From a virus: a stretch of 43,132 bases of DNA. Shown in pieces: positions 24,036 through 32,236 of the stretch (the stretch's first letter is position 1; every line of letters starts with the position of its first letter). The translations under genes and the position numbers were made by a program. The stretch is taken from positions 1 through 43,132 of IMG/VR virus record IMGVR_UViG_3300013286_000020; one strand, 5' to 3'. The notes beneath the pieces were generated by a model that was given only the letters and a program-made list of their open reading frames with translations, had not been told where the DNA came from and searched no databases.

Positions 24036-27000
24036 TTACCAAGCATTTGTCCACATTGTATTTAGCGAAAGAACACGATCAACATATTTCTTTGGCACAA
24101 TATCTGTTGGATTTGTTGGAGTAGCATTTTGTGTACCTGTACCGTTAATGATCAAACTTGCACCGTTTACCACTGTGGCTGTCACATTAATATTAGTATT
24201 AGTATTAAGCTGTACCCTTTGGCCAGTCTGCGCTGTGATTGACAGATCATTTGCATTTTGTGTAGTAATTTGATTACTGTTAATAATTACCTGGCCGGCA
24301 GTCAAACTACTCACCGCCAATATAGCACCGCCTGCGCCCAACTGGCTGGCCAAAAAAGTCTTGATAGCTCGTTGTGTTGGTACTATGGCATCGCTGTTGG
24401 CTGAGAATGTGCCGTCAGTGCTGAACTGTGTTACACTGGCTCCGCCTGCGGCAAATTGTAGTGCATTCAAACCGCTCAAGTTGAACAAGTTGGCGTTTAA
24501 TGTGGCAACACCGGTGGCCTGTTGGACTGTAAACAATCCACCCACTCGGAAGTTACCGTCCTGATCAGTTGATGTAAAGAACACACGACCGCCACCGTTG
24601 CCCACAGCTTCGTTGGTTTGGATACGATTGGCTGTTGAAAAGTTGTTGGGGTAACCTGTAGATCCAAAATTACCAGATCCCACATACAAAAAGTCATGAC
24701 CTGTTAGTCGAACTTGGCTGTACTGTATAGTGGCTGTTGTTGCTGTGGCATTAGTAGGCGCATTAGTAACATTGAATCCAGGGTTTACTTGAATGTAAGC
24801 ACTGTAGTTACCCGGAGTACCACTTGATGATACTGTTTGTACTAATGTGTAATATGTAGTATTTCCTTGGAAAACCAAGTTAGCTCCTGCTACCGGTAAT
24901 GCTGATAGATTATTTAGATATATGTAAAAACCAACAGGTTGTACATCGGCATAACCATCACCGGTAATCACTGCCTGTGCATCTTTATATCCTGTCCCTC
25001 TGCTGGTCCAAGTTGGCTGACCTAATACGCCAGATGCTACCCTAACTGTAGTAGTGGCCGCTGAAGTTGCATTTGGATCTGTAATTACAATAGTAGGACT
25101 AGTATAATTACTTCCAGGATTGATCACACGGAATTCTGTAATAATTCCAGACAGTACCTTACAGCGTACTAATGCACCGCTACCTGTTGAGTCAGTAAAT
25201 GTTACACGAGGTTCAATAATATATTTAGAAGTAAAGTCTAAGTTGGTCAGTACGCTTGTACCTGACACTGCCACATCCCATCCGCACAACTGTACAGTCA
25301 TTGCTCCGCCGCTGGCCAAAGGAGTCAATGCTGCTGGAGTTGTACTACTTAATGTTGTCGATACCGAGAATGTAGTAGCAGTAAAGTTAGTACTGATTAC
25401 ATAATAAACAGTAAAATTATTAACTCCACCAAAAGTTGTTCCTTGGAATACAATAGGTGATCCCACAGGAATAGTACTAGTACTGCTAATGGTAAATGTT
25501 GATGCTGTACAGCTAGTAGCGGTCAGTGTGGCAAATGATTCTTTACAAACAATGGCAATCTTTGTACCACCGTTGTAGTAACCAATAAATCCATACTGGC
25601 CTGCACCTGTACCGTCGGTGAGCACAATACGCTCACCGTTGTAAGAAGCTGTATTGGCTGCATCAGCTGCTGACAATGTTAGTGTAGTACTAGTACCTGT
25701 TTGTGCATTATTTACAGCTGACTGATAATTGGCTCCGGCAGTAACAATACGCACTTCGCAGATACCGTTTGTAGAAATGTTAGGTCCACTAACACTAGCA
25801 CCAACTCCGGTACTCGATACTACATTGTAAGATGCTGAACTATATGTTTGTCCGGCATTAACATATTCTAACCACTGTATTGCGCCACCGCTGATTAAGA
25901 CATTAGTTACTGTTGCTTGTGTAGCACGAGTATTGACAGTACCTGTGATTGATAATTCTGCAGGGTTACCGCCTTCGGCTACGCAACCGTATGTACCATA
26001 TGAACTATTACCGTTTGTAGCACGGATTGCACCACCAAGCTCACTTAGATATCCTGCGTAACCATAGTATGAGAACACACTAACTGCTTCAACTTTAGCC
26101 AAGTTAGTACACCAAACAGCAATACCGTCTGATAAAATATTAGTAAAATCGTTTAAGGTCAATGACTTGTTGCCGCCTGCATGTAGTGAGCCGTCAATCT
26201 TTGCGCCAACACAGGCTGTACCAAACAGTGACACATTCTGAATATATGGGCTACGGCTGGTGATCCATACTGTGTCATCTTGTACGCCAGTTCCTGGATC
26301 TAGACTAAAATATGCGCCGGCATTCGGACGCTTGGTTCCGTAGCCATTGGCAGTGCCTAGTGCTCCGCTGAGTCCTGTTACGCTCATATTTCTAGCGCCG
26401 GTTGAATTACGCATGTAGAACATGTTGCTCATGGTATAACCAACAGTCACTGCACCTGTAACATTACCAGTAGTTGCATTGCTCAATGTCAATGTGTTAC
26501 TTGAAATGCTGATAATATATGTACCGTCAGGTATATATGCATTACCAGTCACTGCCATGCCTGCTACTACGCCGCTGGCGCTGGATAGTACTAAACTTGT
26601 ACCAGTAGAGCTGCTAGCTGTGGCAGTAAATGTATAAGGTTGTACTACTGTGGTTCTTAATTCGTCGCCTACTAAGGCCGTGAATGCTGGAACACTGATA
26701 GGTAATACTTCCGAGTATGTGCCTGTTTTAACATAGATAGTGGCATTTGGATTTTGCGGTATAGCCACAGCATTAATAGTACCTGCTGTAAGCCCGCTAG
26801 TTACAATGCTGAGCAAACTGGTAACTCTAGTAGTCATACCAGCTTCTGCAGAATATGCGCCATTGATTGTCTGTGACACATTGGCCGATACTCCGTTCAG
26901 TGTTTGGTAGTTGCTAGCAGGTGCTGTATTGGCCAGTACAGCGGTAGTAGCCAATGTTGATAGATAACTTAGACCAGCAATAAATTGAGTTATTAAAGGC

Positions 27001-29537
27001 GAAACTTGTAATATGTAGGTAGTAGTGGTTGCATAGAAATATTTTGCAAATATAACAGTTTCTATAGTGCCACCACGACCAATATCAAATATGAAAGAAT
27101 CAACACCATTTCCGACATAACTGCCGATATTGGAGCCGTTGAATGCTAGTTTGGCTGTAGCACTGCCAGTACCTCCTACTGTGGTTGCGCCACCACCACT
27201 GGTAGTCGCAACTGTGAAGCTGGTATTAGAAGTTATAGTTCTAACATAATATGTTGTGCTGGCTACTACAGATAAACTACCGGTAGCTGCTGTTACACCG
27301 GCTAATACTGGACCGCCATTAGTAGTTGACACTGTGATCAGTGTACTGCTCAATACATCTAACACATAGTATTGTGTGCTGTTGCTCAATGATCCAAATG
27401 CTGTGCCACTGAATGTTACCGGCTGACCGCTGGATAATGTACTACTGCTACCAACAAGTATAGCACCTGCCACTGAGGCTGTGATGGTTAATCCGCTGAT
27501 AATACCAATTGTCAGTGCAGCTGTAGCTCCTGCAGTAGTTGAAATCTGTAGTGTTGATCCTGACACATTGTAAACATAGTATATAACACCTGCTACCACA
27601 GAACCAAAACTGGTAGCAAATGTAATTCTTTGATTGACCGCAACCCCAGTTATGCTAGCACTCATGGTGATAGTAGTACCGCTTACACTGTTAACTGTCA
27701 ATGATTGACTAGCATAAGTTTGAGTGGCTGTAGTAGCTGTGGTAGCCACTGCTGTACCGTTAACATTTAATGTGCCGCTGATGTTTGTAAATGTCACGGG
27801 CATGTTGACTGCAAGTCCAGCAGTGTTGCTGGTCAAGAACGCATTACCGCTGGTAGAAACAACACTGGCCTTGTATGTGTAGGCCAAGTAGTTGACAACT
27901 TCTGCACTCATAAATGATCTGTTGTTTAACAACAGGTATTGTGCGCTAGGATTAGCTGGTCCCGATGCTACTTGAGCACAGGCATAGGCAATGGTTTTCC
28001 ATGGCTTGTCTAGTGAAGACCCGTATCCAGCAGCAGTATTGTCAGTGCCGGTAGGAGCAACATAGTAGACATTACCTACTTGATTGACTGTAGACCAAAC
28101 AGGATCTGAGCCAACCACTTTGAGCATTTGTCCGTCTGTGCCGATAGGTAATCTAGCATTACCGTTGGCAGAATAATAAATTAAGTCGCCGCGGGTTGTT
28201 GTAACATTACTGGCAGCACCTTGTGTTAAGGGATTCCAATAAGTGCCAGATAAATCGTTATCTGGTCTGTTGCCAGTAGAAGCTGTGTGTGCTTGAACTA
28301 CAATGTAACTATTTGAAGCATAGGTAATCGCATCACCTAGTTTGTATACTGTGCTTGCGGTCCACAGGCCTTTCCAAGCAATACCGGTGGTAATTAGTGT
28401 CCAAGATGCAGTATCGCTGGCAGGATTGGTATTGGCATTGTCTGCTTTGGCCACATAGACATATGAACCATAGCTGACTACATCGCCAACTTTGTATGTG
28501 GGACTAGCTGAACCGCTCCAAACACCTCGTAGATTAAATCCAGTGGTCAGTAACGCCCAGTATGTTGTTGCTGTAGAAGGTGTTTGGCTTGTTGAATGAT
28601 TTTGTTTGGCAACATAGGCATATCCGCCGTAAGTTACAATGTCACCTTGCTGATATGTTGTGCCACCGGTCCAGCTGTTTTCAAACTGCAAACCTTCTAC
28701 AAACAATGCAAATTTATCTGTGTCAAATACAGTACTCGAATCATGGGCAGTGGTACAGATCCATTCGTTGGCTCCGTATTTTACCACATCATTTATTTTA
28801 TAATGGGTGCTGTTACTATTCCATGTGCCCTTCCAATCAAACCCTGGAACAAACACAATCCACTTGTTGATATCAGATTCAAGTAAAGTAGCATCACTGG
28901 TATGAGCTGTGGCACACTGGTAAACCATGCCGCCGTATTTGACCAAATCACCTTGGCGGTAAAATACATTACCTGCCCATAGTCCGTAGAATGTCAAACC
29001 ATCAAAAATCAGTGTCCAATAGTTGTTAACATTTAGGTCGGTATAAAATCCGCCATTAACAGATCCGGCGGTGTGTCCAACTAGACAGATATAGTCTTTA
29101 GCGCCGTTCTTGACAATGTCGCCTATTTTGTAAAAAGCTCCACTGGTCCATGTGCCTACCCATTGGATACCGTCGGTCATCAAAGTCCAGTTGCTGGCTG
29201 CTAGATCTGAATAAAATCCACTGTTGGCAACTGCACTACTGACATGTCCTGTTGTACAGATATAGTCTTTGGCGCCAAATTTAACAATGTCATTGATTGC
29301 ATAGGTAGAGCTGACTGTCCAAGTACCTTTCCAACTGATACCATCAGACATCTGTGTCCAATAGCCACTGGCTATGTCGGTGTTGAATCCAGCTTGTGTA
29401 CTAGAAGAAGTGTTGCCAACTAAACAAACATATGTCTTTCCGCCATAACGAACAACATCGTCTTTAACGTAAGCAGTACTGGTGCTCCAAGTACCTTGCC
29501 ATACGAATCGTAGTCTACCTAATTTAAATTCAGCCAT
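24036..29537 (-). CDS. Large tail-fibre-like protein with eight CBM5/12-like repeats and a beta-helix
   Basis: An 1833-residue protein. Residues about 8-440 are eight tandem units of the form W.GTW...T.Y..GDIVKYG...Y.C...H..., resembling CBM5/12 carbohydrate-binding modules. Residues about 487-526 contain YVAPTGTDNTAAGYGSSLDK then PWKTIAYA, the usual entry of a pectate-lyase-like beta-helix. Residues about 556-800 are inserted beta modules. A helical VGNGVDSFIFDIGRGG element (about 805-820) follows. Further on come YVKTGTYSEVLPI, YFSLDPGTGVQDDTVWIT and SLFGTACVGAKIDGS. The C-terminal region has RVFFTSTDQDGNFRVGGLF, FSTDGTFSANSDAIVPTQ and ends with PKKYVDRVLSLNTMWTNAW. The last blocks are typical of long tail fibres in aquatic T4-like phages as I recall them. 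The late promoter GATAAATA is at 29576-29583; AAAGG precedes the ATG. Confidence 0.75.
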   Translation of the reverse strand: MAEFKLGRLRFVWQGTWSTSTAYVKDDVVRYGGKTYVCLVGNTSSSTQAGFNTDIASGYWTQMSDGISWKGTWTVSSTYAINDIVKFGAKDYICTTGHVSSAVANSGFYSDLAASNWTLMTDGIQWVGTWTSGAFYKIGDIVKNGAKDYICLVGHTAGSVNGGFYTDLNVNNYWTLIFDGLTFYGLWAGNVFYRQGDLVKYGGMVYQCATAHTSDATLLESDINKWIVFVPGFDWKGTWNSNSTHYKINDVVKYGANEWICTTAHDSSTVFDTDKFALFVEGLQFENSWTGGTTYQQGDIVTYGGYAYVAKQNHSTSQTPSTATTYWALLTTGFNLRGVWSGSASPTYKVGDVVSYGSYVYVAKADNANTNPASDTASWTLITTGIAWKGLWTASTVYKLGDAITYASNSYIVVQAHTASTGNRPDNDLSGTYWNPLTQGAASNVTTTRGDLIYYSANGNARLPIGTDGQMLKVVGSDPVWSTVNQVGNVYYVAPTGTDNTAAGYGSSLDKPWKTIAYACAQVASGPANPSAQYLLLNNRSFMSAEVVNYLAYTYKASVVSTSGNAFLTSNTAGLAVNMPVTFTNISGTLNVNGTAVATTATTATQTYASQSLTVNSVSGTTITMSASITGVAVNQRITFATSFGSVVAGVIYYVYNVSGSTLQISTTAGATAALTIGIISGLTITASVAGAILVGSSSTLSSGQPVTFSGTAFGSLSNSTQYYVLDVLSSTLITVSTTNGGPVLAGVTAATGSLSVVASTTYYVRTITSNTSFTVATTSGGGATTVGGTGSATAKLAFNGSNIGSYVGNGVDSFIFDIGRGGTIETVIFAKYFYATTTTYILQVSPLITQFIAGLSYLSTLATTAVLANTAPASNYQTLNGVSANVSQTINGAYSAEAGMTTRVTSLLSIVTSGLTAGTINAVAIPQNPNATIYVKTGTYSEVLPISVPAFTALVGDELRTTVVQPYTFTATASSSTGTSLVLSSASGVVAGMAVTGNAYIPDGTYIISISSNTLTLSNATTGNVTGAVTVGYTMSNMFYMRNSTGARNMSVTGLSGALGTANGYGTKRPNAGAYFSLDPGTGVQDDTVWITSRSPYIQNVSLFGTACVGAKIDGSLHAGGNKSLTLNDFTNILSDGIAVWCTNLAKVEAVSVFSYYGYAGYLSELGGAIRATNGNSSYGTYGCVAEGGNPAELSITGTVNTRATQATVTNVLISGGAIQWLEYVNAGQTYSSASYNVVSSTGVGASVSGPNISTNGICEVRIVTAGANYQSAVNNAQTGTSTTLTLSAADAANTASYNGERIVLTDGTGAGQYGFIGYYNGGTKIAIVCKESFATLTATSCTASTFTISSTSTIPVGSPIVFQGTTFGGVNNFTVYYVISTNFTATTFSVSTTLSSTTPAALTPLASGGAMTVQLCGWDVAVSGTSVLTNLDFTSKYIIEPRVTFTDSTGSGALVRCKVLSGIITEFRVINPGSNYTSPTIVITDPNATSAATTTVRVASGVLGQPTWTSRGTGYKDAQAVITGDGYADVQPVGFYIYLNNLSALPVAGANLVFQGNTTYYTLVQTVSSSGTPGNYSAYIQVNPGFNVTNAPTNATATTATIQYSQVRLTGHDFLYVGSGNFGSTGYPNNFSTANRIQTNEAVGNGGGRVFFTSTDQDGNFRVGGLFTVQQATGVATLNANLFNLSGLNALQFAAGGASVTQFSTDGTFSANSDAIVPTQRAIKTFLASQLGAGGAILAVSSLTAGQVIINSNQITTQNANDLSITAQTGQRVQLNTNTNINVTATVVNGASLIINGTGTQNATPTNPTDIVPKKYVDRVLSLNTMWTNAW
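28215..29515 (-). repeat. Eight tandem CBM5/12-like modules
   Basis: Eight units of about 50-58 residues, each with a tryptophan near the start, a (Y/H)xxxDxV strand, a Tyr-Gly or Phe-Gly turn, and a second aromatic block ending in W(T/N/A)L before an xxxG linker. Units 1-3 are closest to each other (GAKDYIC in units 2 and 3). Unit 6 has AYVAKQNH in place of YICxxGH. Confidence 0.8.
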
Positions 29538-29575
29538 GTTTTTATACCTTTAATACAAAAATTAATTTCTCTTGT

Positions 29576-29583
29576 TATTTATC
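29576..29583 (-). promoter_or_regulatory. T4-type late promoter for the 1833-residue fibre gene
   Basis: Minus-strand GATAAATA, 38 bases before the ATG. It overlaps the stop codon of the preceding 119-residue gene. Confidence 0.65.
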
Positions 29584-29941
29584 ATGCATTATTGGAATTA
29601 GGGTAGCTATATTTCTGCCCAATTCTAACAACCAAGTTACCGTTAGCATCCATGTAATAATACAAATTGCGATCGTCCCAACGGTACTGCTCATAGTTTA
29701 AATTTTTATAAACTAGGTTATGATAAACATCCCGTCCTTCAAAAAAATCTACACCCACTTCAAATTCTTTAAAATCATCATTTACATCGCCGGGGTTATT
29801 GATAGTGATACTGTCACTTTTGCTCATTTGGTCAACTCTGACAAAATACAAGTCGCCGTCGGCGGTTTTTCTCAACCCATAAAAATATCTGGGAGCATTT
29901 CCCAAAACTTCTTGCGGCACATTACCAACTAGGTTACTCAT
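29582..29941 (-). CDS. Conserved small virion-associated protein, function unknown
   Basis: A 119-residue soluble protein with many aromatic residues and no membrane segment. Notable blocks are NAPRYFYGLRKTADGDLYFV at about 15-34, SITINNPGDVNDDFKEF, and EQYRWDDRNLYYYMDANGNL at about 84-103, ending in VVRIGQKYSYP. I recall similar short proteins among fibre genes of marine T4-like phages, without an experimental function. It lies between the 182-residue and 1833-residue genes with an AAGGA site and is probably part of the virion. Confidence 0.6.
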   Translation of the reverse strand: MSNLVGNVPQEVLGNAPRYFYGLRKTADGDLYFVRVDQMSKSDSITINNPGDVNDDFKEFEVGVDFFEGRDVYHNLVYKNLNYEQYRWDDRNLYYYMDANGNLVVRIGQKYSYPNSNNA

Positions 29942-29951
29942 AATTTATTCC

Positions 29952-30500
29952 TTAAACAATTTCAGCATAGCTGATCACGGCGTCTAAACTGCTGGCCACA
30001 TCTGAAGTTATGGTCAATGATGTATTTTCCATCAGAATCAGTTTTTCACCATTGGTGATAATTTTGGCGCTGTTGTAAGGTGGAATCATCATTTGATTTA
30101 GATAGTAAACTGTGGTTTGATTTGCATCAGTCACTGTCAAATTAACTATTAGGTCCACATCTGTAGTGTTGGCTAGATTACAGCCAATCAGCGTGAATCT
30201 ATTTGCACCGCCAGTGGCCAGTGAATTTTGTACTACTGCACCGCCTGTGGCTGCTGCGGTGGTACTGTTGGCATAGCTGACTGTGGTTGCTGTGCAACCT
30301 GTCACTAGGTATGTGCCGTTATAACCTTTTACTGATACACCACTAACATTGATGCTGGATCCTATAGCATAAGGAGCAGTTCCTTGTGTACTAAAAGTCA
30401 AAGTCACATAGCCTGTTGTTGGACTTCCGGAGGCCACGCTGGTCACTGTTAATCCAGCGCCTAGGCCTTTTACGACTTTTGTTCTAAAATAGGTTGCCAT
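29952..30500 (-). CDS. Small virion protein with an inserted beta module
   Basis: A 182-residue protein in two parts. The ends, MATYFRTKVVKGLG and the segment from NRFTLIGCNLANTTDVDLIV to SLDAVISYAEIV, look like one small beta-sandwich domain. Between them (about 18-95) sits a module with YAIGSSINVSGVSVKGYNGT and ATTVSYANSTTAAATGG. Related GYNGTY elements occur in the 870- and 2256-residue proteins. The simplest reading is a small structural protein that gained a mobile beta module. It lies between fibre-like genes on the same strand, 10 and 6 bases from its neighbours. Confidence 0.55.
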   Translation of the reverse strand: MATYFRTKVVKGLGAGLTVTSVASGSPTTGYVTLTFSTQGTAPYAIGSSINVSGVSVKGYNGTYLVTGCTATTVSYANSTTAAATGGAVVQNSLATGGANRFTLIGCNLANTTDVDLIVNLTVTDANQTTVYYLNQMMIPPYNSAKIITNGEKLILMENTSLTITSDVASSLDAVISYAEIV

Positions 30501-30506
30501 GTTTCT

Positions 30507-32201
30507 TTATCCAAAAATAAGAGCAAATGTTGCCGCAGTCCCGTCTGCTGTACTTTGACTGATACCGGATTGTGTACCACCAACCAGTACCCACTGTGTA
30601 CCATCATACAGTTCAGTGACTTGATCCACTGTGTTATATCTAATCATACCTGTTACTGCATTCAGTGGTCTAGTCGACGGTGTCCCTGTTGGGATAACTA
30701 CCCCGTTAGATCCACTGAATTTAAAATACCCGTTGCCCGATGACACAAAGTTTAATACAGCGCCATTTAGGTTCTGTATCAAATTATTTGTAATCTTAAA
30801 GTTATTTATTATAATTCCACCAGTTCCATTTGAACTCAAGGAAATGCTAGAATTTGCACTTGTAGCACTGATTACATTGGAATTATTAATGGTCAGTTGG
30901 TTAACGATCAATTGATTAATAGTTAACGCTGTGGAATTCAAGCTGGCCTGTTGTGTGCCGTTGGCGTAAAATCTAAGGGTGTTATCTGCTGCGCCAGGGG
31001 TTAATTCTGGAGTGATTTTGGTGTTGCCGTCTACTGAACGAACACCGCCTAGTGCTAGCCAGACTGATCCTTGATAACCTTCAAAAGTATTTTGACCAGC
31101 ACTGGTGTTAAATCTGACCATGCCAGATTGCGGGCTTGCTGGTCTTTCTGCGGTGGTTCCTTTTGGAACAATCAAACTCTGTGTTGAATCAATTTTGACA
31201 TAACCAGTGCCACTGGGAGTCAAGTTGATATTTTCATTGATACCAGTTGAACTGATTGTGTTTTGATATATGGCTAGATCGCCAAGTACTATAGATCCAG
31301 AGCCGTTGGCGGTCAAGGTTAGGTTACTGCCAGTTGCGTTGGCGCTGACTGTGTTGCCTGTTATTTTTACACTGCCGATATAAGCAGTGTTTAGATAGGC
31401 ATTGTTCCAACTTAGTGTCCTGTTTCCCAAATCATAGGTGATGTTGGCATTAGGCACTAAATTGCTGGTTATTCGAGCGTTGACAGTTGCTGTATTAGTA
31501 CTATCTGTTCCAAGTATGGTATTACCCCGGATATTAGCATCGGCGGTAGTAGTTAAACTGTTAGTTGTAGTCGCACCAGCATTTAGTGTACCAGCATTTA
31601 CGACTGTGGCCCATACTGATGCCCATTGTAAATCTGTATTTCCTAAATTATAAGTTGCAGTAGTGCTGGGCAGTATATTGCTGTTTACTTCTGCATCAAA
31701 TGTTACTGTATCAGTGCTGGCGTTGCCTAGTGTGATATTGCCGTCGGCAGTGATAGTACCAGTGGCGTGCAAATTTCCGTAAACTGTGGTATTTCCGGTG
31801 ATGTTAACAGTGCCGGTGCCATTAGGTTGTATCGCTATATCGCCGTCTACGGTCAAGCCACTGATGGTGTTTTGATAAACACTTAGACTGCCCACTAGTA
31901 GTCTATTGTTATAGATTACACTGTTAAGTCCGCTGGCCTGTAGGCTCAGGGTAGGAGTTTTACTCTGTATAGTATTGCCACTGATAGTGACATTGGCAAT
32001 GTTGGCAGTGTTGGTTACTTCAAAATTGGTAGACCTAGTAGTACCGTTTACTTCAAGTTCGTACTGAGTTGGAATTGTCTTAATACCAATTCGATTGTTG
32101 TTAACATCCAAGTACAATAAATTTGTTTCAAAGGCGAGATCAGTGCCAGCCCTAGTTAGGTTGTCTTGAAGTAATTGCCCTGAGATTCGCCCTAATGCCA
32201 T
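30507..32201 (-). CDS. Tail-fibre-like protein (tandem paralogue A)
   Basis: A 564-residue protein. The N-terminus GRISGQLLQDNLTRAGTDLA and the following FETNLLYLDVNNNRIGI form a signature I recall from fibre-like proteins of aquatic T4-like phages. The body contains repeated ITSNLVPNANITYDLGNRTL-type units (about 165-200 and 235-275), consistent with a trimeric beta shaft. Two copies of a GMVRFNT / GMIRYNT ... WV.LGG module lie at about 360-385 and 515-540. It is closely similar in layout to the 567-residue protein directly upstream (32237-33940), so the pair arose by tandem duplication. The late promoter AATAAATA is at 32220-32227; no clear Shine-Dalgarno is seen. Confidence 0.65.
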   Translation of the reverse strand: MALGRISGQLLQDNLTRAGTDLAFETNLLYLDVNNNRIGIKTIPTQYELEVNGTTRSTNFEVTNTANIANVTISGNTIQSKTPTLSLQASGLNSVIYNNRLLVGSLSVYQNTISGLTVDGDIAIQPNGTGTVNITGNTTVYGNLHATGTITADGNITLGNASTDTVTFDAEVNSNILPSTTATYNLGNTDLQWASVWATVVNAGTLNAGATTTNSLTTTADANIRGNTILGTDSTNTATVNARITSNLVPNANITYDLGNRTLSWNNAYLNTAYIGSVKITGNTVSANATGSNLTLTANGSGSIVLGDLAIYQNTISSTGINENINLTPSGTGYVKIDSTQSLIVPKGTTAERPASPQSGMVRFNTSAGQNTFEGYQGSVWLALGGVRSVDGNTKITPELTPGAADNTLRFYANGTQQASLNSTALTINQLIVNQLTINNSNVISATSANSSISLSSNGTGGIIINNFKITNNLIQNLNGAVLNFVSSGNGYFKFSGSNGVVIPTGTPSTRPLNAVTGMIRYNTVDQVTELYDGTQWVLVGGTQSGISQSTADGTAATFALIFG

Positions 32202-32219
32202 GAATGAGTACCGTTTTAG

Positions 32220-32227
32220 TATTTATT
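32220..32227 (-). promoter_or_regulatory. T4-type late promoter for fibre paralogue A
   Basis: Minus-strand AATAAATA, 18 bases before the ATG at 32201. A four-base complement (TACC / GGTA) flanks it, much weaker than the masking repeats at 17722-17770 and 33946-33978. Confidence 0.6.
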
Positions 32228-32236
32228 GGTATTTCT

